NCBI RefSeq assembly: GCF_001426865.1
Contig: NZ_LMFO01000029.1
Span: 310,001 to 374,000, forward strand
DNA: 64,000 bases
Origin: Paenibacillus sp. Root52
Lineage (GTDB): Bacteria; Bacillota; Bacilli; Paenibacillales; Paenibacillaceae
Direction: 5' to 3'
Made by a program: the position numbers and the translations under genes. Shown in pieces: positions 59,617-64,000 of the stretch (position 1 is the first letter of the stretch; each line of letters starts with the position of its first letter). Below the pieces are notes generated by a model that made no database searches, was not told the origin of the DNA, and saw nothing but the letters and a program-made list of their open reading frames with translations.

Positions 59617-60447
59617 ATGTTGACGGTTCATGATTCCAAGCAAAAGGTAGTCACTTTGCAAATAAAAGAACTTTTTTTTCTGGCTGGTATTCTAGGCTCA
59701 GACCGATTGCTTGGCGTTGAAGATCCTTTCCGCGGGTATATGGCGGAAGACATTGCTTTGGAGTGGGAGCGCGTCAAAACTTCCTTGCTCGACAAAGGAT
59801 ATCTAATACAGGATCAGAACAGCAATGAACTGATCATGACACCGACCGTATTCTCCAGAGTGGCCATTGCCGGATTGTCTGACAGAGCTTGTTGGATTCG
59901 CTACACGTCGAGGGGCAAGTCCTGTGAAAGTTATATTCATTGCACGGACGAGCGCGTCGTCGAAGTTTCACGCGTTGTGGACGAACCGGAATCTTTCCGG
60001 TTATCAGATCTGGGGAATGTTCGTGAAGCTATTGATTGTCTGATCGAAAGAATGAAGTGGAGTGGCCATTCTCCTGATGAGAAGCCAGCTCTTATGTGCT
60101 CTAAGAAAAAATTCTATGAAGTCTTGAATGAGTTAAATGGCAAGGAAGTTCAAGCAGTGGCAGATGAGCTAGCGCAGGAGACGAATGATTCGGATGGATC
60201 ACTTGCCCTGGCACGCTGTTTGGTAAACAAGGAATCAGATGGAGAGCTGCGTTTGCTTGTGTGGAACGGAGATGAATGGAATTCACAGTCAGCGGCGTTT
60301 ACCGTTAGCTCGATTTCGAATTGGTTATTCCGTATGAGCACAGCCGCTTCAGATGATTGGCTTGTTGCAGCACTGACGACTAGAGAACAGTTTCACGAGA
60401 TGCTGCTGGACTGGCTTAAACAGCCTGCAGGGGAAGAGGAAAGGTGA
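59617..60447 (+). CDS. Type VII locus protein, unknown function
   Basis: 276-residue soluble protein with no signal or membrane segment. Alpha/beta, with a hydrophobic strand TLQIKELFFLAGILGSDRLLG at the start and a C-terminal helix WLVAALTTREQFHEMLLDWL. The size and helix-rich ending recall EspG chaperones of actinobacterial ESX systems, but I have no sequence proof. It is placed between essC (16 bases) and a long WXG100-like gene (6 bases), consistent with a chaperone or secretion adaptor. Confidence 0.55.
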   Translation: MLTVHDSKQKVVTLQIKELFFLAGILGSDRLLGVEDPFRGYMAEDIALEWERVKTSLLDKGYLIQDQNSNELIMTPTVFSRVAIAGLSDRACWIRYTSRGKSCESYIHCTDERVVEVSRVVDEPESFRLSDLGNVREAIDCLIERMKWSGHSPDEKPALMCSKKKFYEVLNELNGKEVQAVADELAQETNDSDGSLALARCLVNKESDGELRLLVWNGDEWNSQSAAFTVSSISNWLFRMSTAASDDWLVAALTTREQFHEMLLDWLKQPAGEEER

Positions 60448-60453
60448 TGGTAA

Positions 60454-61002
60454 ATGCGCATTCGTGTGGAACCGGATGTGCTTCGGGCACTGAGCAGGCA
60501 GATTCAGTATGCGGCGGAGCAAATACAGCAAAAGATGACAGTATTGGATCAGGCAATTCATTCGTTAGACTGGGAAGTTGAAGCTCGTGCTGCTGTGATG
60601 AGTGAATGGAACCACAGTAAGCGGGTCGGCGAAGATGCAGTGCGTCGTTTCATGGACTTGAGCGTGCAATTGGGACGCAAGGCCGTGGTATTCCAACAGG
60701 TTGATATGGAGTACCGCACGGTGCTGGGTCATGTGAACACAACTTACAGCAATGCGGTTAACATGCTCCATGTGCTTGAGAACAATCATGCAGGAGAGAT
60801 CTTACCCGATCATTCCGCAACTACTGCTATTGTATCCGATCCCCTTTCCGCGGTGGCGGCAGTGTATCGTGTACAGGATGCCGCTCCACCAGCTGGTTCC
60901 CCAGCGACATTAATTCAGGCTATGCAGCCTGAACCTGTAGCATGGAGATTCACAGATCCTTCCTTTCGAGGAAGGAGAGGAACCGAACCTGTTGTTTCTT
61001 AG
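60454..61002 (+). CDS. Long WXG100-like protein
   Basis: 182-residue protein whose first 100 residues resemble a WXG100 helical hairpin: amphipathic helix (RIRVEPDVLRALSRQIQYAA), the turn LDWEVEARAA with Trp near residue 40 (WEV in place of WXG), and a second helix to about residue 105. A flexible Ala/Pro/Asp-rich tail of about 75 residues follows (DPLSAVAAVYRVQDAAPPAG). It may be a substrate or partner of EsxA. ATG 60454; GAAGAGGAAAGGTG upstream lies in the coding end of the previous gene. Confidence 0.65.
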   Translation: MRIRVEPDVLRALSRQIQYAAEQIQQKMTVLDQAIHSLDWEVEARAAVMSEWNHSKRVGEDAVRRFMDLSVQLGRKAVVFQQVDMEYRTVLGHVNTTYSNAVNMLHVLENNHAGEILPDHSATTAIVSDPLSAVAAVYRVQDAAPPAGSPATLIQAMQPEPVAWRFTDPSFRGRRGTEPVVS

Positions 61003-61138
61003 GCTTGTAGGATAGTGAGTCCCGAGAACAGCACAGTAGAAAGTGAATTGTTTATGTAAATAGTCTGTTAGGGGAAGTTTCATTGCCTGAAAATGGGGTA
61101 AATAGGAGTAGGTCCTTCGGCTTTTGTCCGATCGATCC

Positions 61139-61147
61139 TGGTATAGT
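61139..61147 (+). promoter_or_regulatory. Extended -10 promoter before esxA
   Basis: TGGTATAGT (61139-61147) is a TGn plus TATAGT element; no good -35. It would give esxA its own strong transcript. Confidence 0.5.
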
Positions 61148-61199
61148 ACAATTTGAACAAGCAAAAATTTAATTGCACAAACCAAGGAGGAATTTACAC

Positions 61200-61475
61200 A
61201 TGGCAGGACGTATTTTAGTTACCCCAGAACAGCTTGATCAGGTTTCCAATCAATTTAAACAAAGCGGTGAGCAAAGTCAGCAAATCGTATCTACATTGAC
61301 TCAATCCATCACTAGCATGGAAGGACAATGGGAAGGTATGACGAAGCAACGCTTCTTCCAAGAATTCCAAGAAGCAAGCAAACAAATGCAATCTTTCGTT
61401 CAAACACTTAATAGCATTAGTGCGGAACTGACAGCTATCGCTAACAAATTCCGTACAGCTGACCAAACTCGCTAA
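61200..61475 (+). CDS. esxA: WXG100 protein EsxA
   Basis: 91-residue secreted WXG100 protein: helix, WEG turn (GQWEGMTKQRFFQEF, Trp near residue 44), helix. The C-terminal export signal YxxxD/E is represented by FRTAD (Phe instead of Tyr). ATG 61200 has AAGGAGG upstream; the longer frame from 61173 covers that site. A promoter before it and a strong terminator after it suggest high, separate expression. Confidence 0.95.
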   Translation: MAGRILVTPEQLDQVSNQFKQSGEQSQQIVSTLTQSITSMEGQWEGMTKQRFFQEFQEASKQMQSFVQTLNSISAELTAIANKFRTADQTR

Positions 61476-61556
61476 TCTGCTATACATAGATCAGGCCGAA
61501 ATGTTGTCTGAGTTCGCCCTGAATATATGCAGGCAGCTAGTTGAAGATGTGAAACT

Positions 61557-61598
61557 GCAACAAAAACCGGGCGTTTTACGACACCCGGTTTTTGTTGC
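61557..61598. terminator. Terminator after esxA
   Basis: GCAACAAAAACCGGG (61557-61571) and its exact complement (61584-61598), 15-bp stem with 12-base loop, A- and T-rich. Confidence 0.92.
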
Positions 61599-61631
61599 AC
61601 TATGACAGAAATGATAGAGAGAGGGATGAGC

Positions 61632-63713
61632 ATGTCTTTTCAACCGAATCCCGGGGATGAAGTTGTAATCAACGATATAGCCTATACGATTGGACAGCAT
61701 CCTGCTGCGCCAGGTCTGGCTTATGCACAAGCCGGAAGGCAAGGGATTGTCTACCAATTGATTCCCCGTAATGGTTCCTTACATGGGGCCAAAGCACTAA
61801 AAGTGTTTTTTCCAAAATTCCGTATTCCAGCTATGGTCTATCAGTCTGAGCATATGGAGCCTTATAGTGAACTGCCAGGTTTGCAAGTATGCAAGCGTGA
61901 TGTGCTCACTCCGGAAAGAAACGGAGCGCTCATTGGAGAACATCCTGATTTGTTGTATGCGGTATTAATGCCGTGGGTGCAAGGTCTGACCTGGTTTGAT
62001 GTGATCAGTGATCAGAAAGAGCTAACCGCAGAGGAGAGTCTGAAGTTAGCGAGAGCACTAGCAGGAACAGGTTCGGCCATGGAGCAGCGTGGGCTTGCTC
62101 ATTGTGATTTGTCCGCACCCAATGTGATGATTCCGTTTTTTTCCGAAGTGGAGAACCTGGGAGGATCAGCCGTTGAACTTGTTGACGTAGAACAGATGTA
62201 CAGCTCCAAGATGGATCGTCCGGATGCGCTCTTAGCAGGTTCACCTGGTTATGCAGCACATCGGACAGTGCATAGCGGATTGTGGAGCTCATATGCGGAT
62301 CGTTTTGCTGGAGCTGTTATTATTGCAGAGATGCTAAGCTGGTCTGATCCGATGATCGTCGAGAAGGCATGGGGCGAAAGTTATTTTGATCAACATGAGA
62401 TGCAGACAGTCAGTGAGCGTTATTACGCTATGCGAGACTCATTGAATAAGCGCTGGGGCTCCAAAATGGCGGATCTATTCGTTAGAGCCTGGGAAAGTCA
62501 TGATCTTAGCAGTTGTCCCACATTCGGAGAATGGTATGTCGCACTGGCTGCTCTAGACGCAAACCAAGTACCTGCTATACCTACCGTTACGGAGGAAGAC
62601 GCTGCTGATCAATCTCATTTGCCAAATGATCAAGAGACAACAGTGGCAGGTAGCATAAGTGGCACATTGTCATCTAACGGAGGCTCTGACCAAAATTCTG
62701 AAGCATCGACTCCGCCGCCTGGTCAGGAAGCAGTGGTTCAACGTTTATTTCTTCAGGCACGAGCATTGGAAGAAGAGGGTAAGCCTGCGGCTGCGCTTGA
62801 GGTGTATCGTTCATTGCACCACTTTATACCGAACAACAGTGCAATGCAGATCGAGGTTGCGGCAGCAATCAAAGAGTTGGATGAACGTATGAATCCCAAG
62901 GATGACGAAGGACAGCCTGTTCGGCTCCCTTTTTATAGATCCAAAAAATTCATGATCTCTTCGGCTGTGCTCATTGTATTGCTGGCGGGCTCTGTACCAA
63001 CGGTCAAAATATTGGCTGATCAAGCAGAGGTAAAACAGCAGGAGCAACAGGAGGCAGTTAGACTCGCAGAGATTAAGGCGGCAGAAGATGCCGAGGCAGC
63101 AAAGGCTGCAGCGCTCAAGCAACAGGAAGAAGAGAAAAAACAACAAGAGGCTGCTGCAGCAAAACTAGCGGCTGATGAGAAGAAAAAGCAGGAGGAAGCA
63201 GAGAAGCAACTTGCTGAGGCCAAGAAGAAGGAAGAAGAGCGTAAGGCGCTCCAAGCCAAGTATGATAAACAGGCCAAGTACGAAGCGTATCTTGCGAAGC
63301 AGGAGCAACAGAAAAAAGAAGCTGAGCGTAAGGCACAGCAGGAGAAATATGATAAACAAGCGAAGTATGAAGCTTATCTAGTATGGAAAAAAGAGCAGGA
63401 GGCTCTAGCCGCCAAGCAAGAAGCTGCACGTAAAGCCGCAGCTGAAGCTCAGCGCAAACAGGAGGCTGCCCAAAAAGCTGCGCTTAAGAAAAAGCGTGCT
63501 CAGAACGTAGTCACACTGATTGCACACTACAACAAAGCGTATAACGCACAAATTGGTAAAAAGACGGATAATGCTCTATCGTATGCTCGGGATTTCAAAA
63601 ATCTCTATAATACCGATGCTGCCTACTTCAAAGGGGTAGGTAAAGTGGCAGCGCGAATGAGCGCGATTAACAAGTTCCTCAGCAACAGCGATTATAAGCT
63701 ACCGAACCTGTAA
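61632..63713 (+). CDS. Membrane kinase-like protein with long coiled coil (type VII locus)
   Basis: 693-residue protein in three parts. Residues 1-270 have a protein-kinase fold: Gly-rich loop region AGRQGIVYQL, Lys57 in AKALKVF, catalytic loop HCDLSAPNVMI (His157, Asp159, Asn164) and DVE (Asp185) where DFG is expected. Then an acidic linker, a short TPR-like helical segment (about 370-425), one membrane helix (about 440-460) and a Lys/Glu/Ala/Gln-rich coiled coil (about 465-640) with a duplicated block KYDKQAKYEAYL. The layout parallels EssB/YukC (kinase fold, one helix, outer domain), but key catalytic residues are kept. ATG 61632 lies seven bases from AGAGGG. Confidence 0.75.
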   Translation: MSFQPNPGDEVVINDIAYTIGQHPAAPGLAYAQAGRQGIVYQLIPRNGSLHGAKALKVFFPKFRIPAMVYQSEHMEPYSELPGLQVCKRDVLTPERNGALIGEHPDLLYAVLMPWVQGLTWFDVISDQKELTAEESLKLARALAGTGSAMEQRGLAHCDLSAPNVMIPFFSEVENLGGSAVELVDVEQMYSSKMDRPDALLAGSPGYAAHRTVHSGLWSSYADRFAGAVIIAEMLSWSDPMIVEKAWGESYFDQHEMQTVSERYYAMRDSLNKRWGSKMADLFVRAWESHDLSSCPTFGEWYVALAALDANQVPAIPTVTEEDAADQSHLPNDQETTVAGSISGTLSSNGGSDQNSEASTPPPGQEAVVQRLFLQARALEEEGKPAAALEVYRSLHHFIPNNSAMQIEVAAAIKELDERMNPKDDEGQPVRLPFYRSKKFMISSAVLIVLLAGSVPTVKILADQAEVKQQEQQEAVRLAEIKAAEDAEAAKAAALKQQEEEKKQQEAAAAKLAADEKKKQEEAEKQLAEAKKKEEERKALQAKYDKQAKYEAYLAKQEQQKKEAERKAQQEKYDKQAKYEAYLVWKKEQEALAAKQEAARKAAAEAQRKQEAAQKAALKKKRAQNVVTLIAHYNKAYNAQIGKKTDNALSYARDFKNLYNTDAAYFKGVGKVAARMSAINKFLSNSDYKLPNL

Positions 63714-63752
63714 TTATAAATGTGAACAACGACGGAGGTGACCTCATCCCAG

Positions 63753-64000
63753 ATGAACTATACAATTCAAGCATCCCAGCGCACACCTGCATTGATTATC
63801 TATTTAATTGATATTAGCGCCTCCATGAACATGGTTCTGGAAAATCGTAGACGGATTGATGTGGTCTATGATGCACTGGCTCTGGCCATCCGCCAAATGG
63901 TCTTTCGTTCAACCAAAGGCAATCGATTGACACCTCGTTACCGTATTGCCATCCTTGCGTACAGTGATGATGTGTATGACTTGCTTAACGGCATTAAAGG
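63753..64000 (+). CDS. von Willebrand factor A domain protein, N-terminal part
   Basis: Partial gene running off the right edge; 82 complete codons are visible. The MIDAS metal motif DxSxS is present (LIDISASMNMVL) near residue 20, with typical following helices (RIDVVYDALALAIRQMVF) and RYRIAILAYSDDVYDLL. Resembles TerY/YfbK-like VWA proteins that often accompany kinases and PP2C phosphatases. ATG 63753; GGAGGTGA lies 11 bases upstream, and GTG 63738 is an in-frame alternative. Co-oriented and 39 bases after the kinase-like gene. Confidence 0.85.
   Translation, partial: MNYTIQASQRTPALIIYLIDISASMNMVLENRRRIDVVYDALALAIRQMVFRSTKGNRLTPRYRIAILAYSDDVYDLLNGIK

Noticed and set aside
59617..60447. Firm EspG annotation
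   Set aside because: Only size, position and a helical C-terminus agree; no sequence motif supports it.

Overview
The window is chromosomal DNA from an endospore-forming Firmicute, most likely Paenibacillus. The evidence is gene order and sporulation content: rnj-tepA-ylzJ-spoIIIE, then ymfF-ymfH-ymfI-ymfJ-ymfK-rodZ-pgsA-cinA-recA, then rny-ymdB-spoVS-miaB-ricA follow the Bacillus subtilis order with local differences (an extra sleB, yajQ and recX; a dipeptidase and pduL where tdh-kbl sit in B. subtilis; no cotE after ricA). Sigma-A, sigma-G and sigma-H promoter matches, a LexA box and a T-box also fit this group. I saw no rRNA, tRNA, CRISPR array, transposase or prophage.

Layout. 1-24950 is the conserved core block: RNA decay (RNase J, RNase Y), DNA translocation and repair (SpoIIIE, RecA, RecX, CinA), EF-P-modification-associated genes (YmfF/H/I), membrane lipid and shape genes (PgsA, RodZ), sporulation genes (TepA, SleB, SpoVS) and tRNA/RNA maturation (MiaB, RicA). 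25177-28739 holds a thioesterase and an NAD salvage cluster (NrtR-like Nudix-winged-helix protein, PncA, PncB). 29116-33942 is mixed metabolism: an AcuI-like reductase, a lipoprotein, MoaB, a CobW-type metallochaperone and a Cys-rich copper-binding protein. 34141-39370 has a T-box-controlled argS, an ABC-2 exporter, a HEPN-like protein and a YdcF protein. 39436-45545 is minus-strand: a TetR regulator with its target genes, and a BmrC/BmrD-type heterodimeric multidrug exporter preceded by a leader-peptide attenuator. 45808-54002 is mixed housekeeping (HesB-like, Nudix, DUF441, YpdA, ArsR-DUF2087, RsgA, L,D-transpeptidase, GNAT, aldehyde dehydrogenase). 54105-55177 is an AT-rich, gene-poor gap.

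55178-64000 is the start of a type VII secretion (ESX/WXG100) locus: a YukD/EsaB-like protein, an EssC ATPase without FHA domains, an unrecognised 276-residue protein, a long WXG100-like protein, EsxA, a membrane-anchored kinase-like protein with a long charged coiled coil, and the beginning of a von Willebrand A protein. No EssA, EssB or EsaA is visible. The kinase-plus-VWA arrangement suggests a secretion system controlled by, or built around, a kinase-fold protein, and is the most interesting system here.

Small items that a length-filtered gene search would miss are also listed: a 26-codon leader peptide before the multidrug exporter, a 57-residue membrane protein behind the TetR operon, a 23-residue ORF in its own promoter-terminator unit, and a 28-residue ORF before spoIIIE. 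Functional statements are sequence-based; all coordinates were read by eye.
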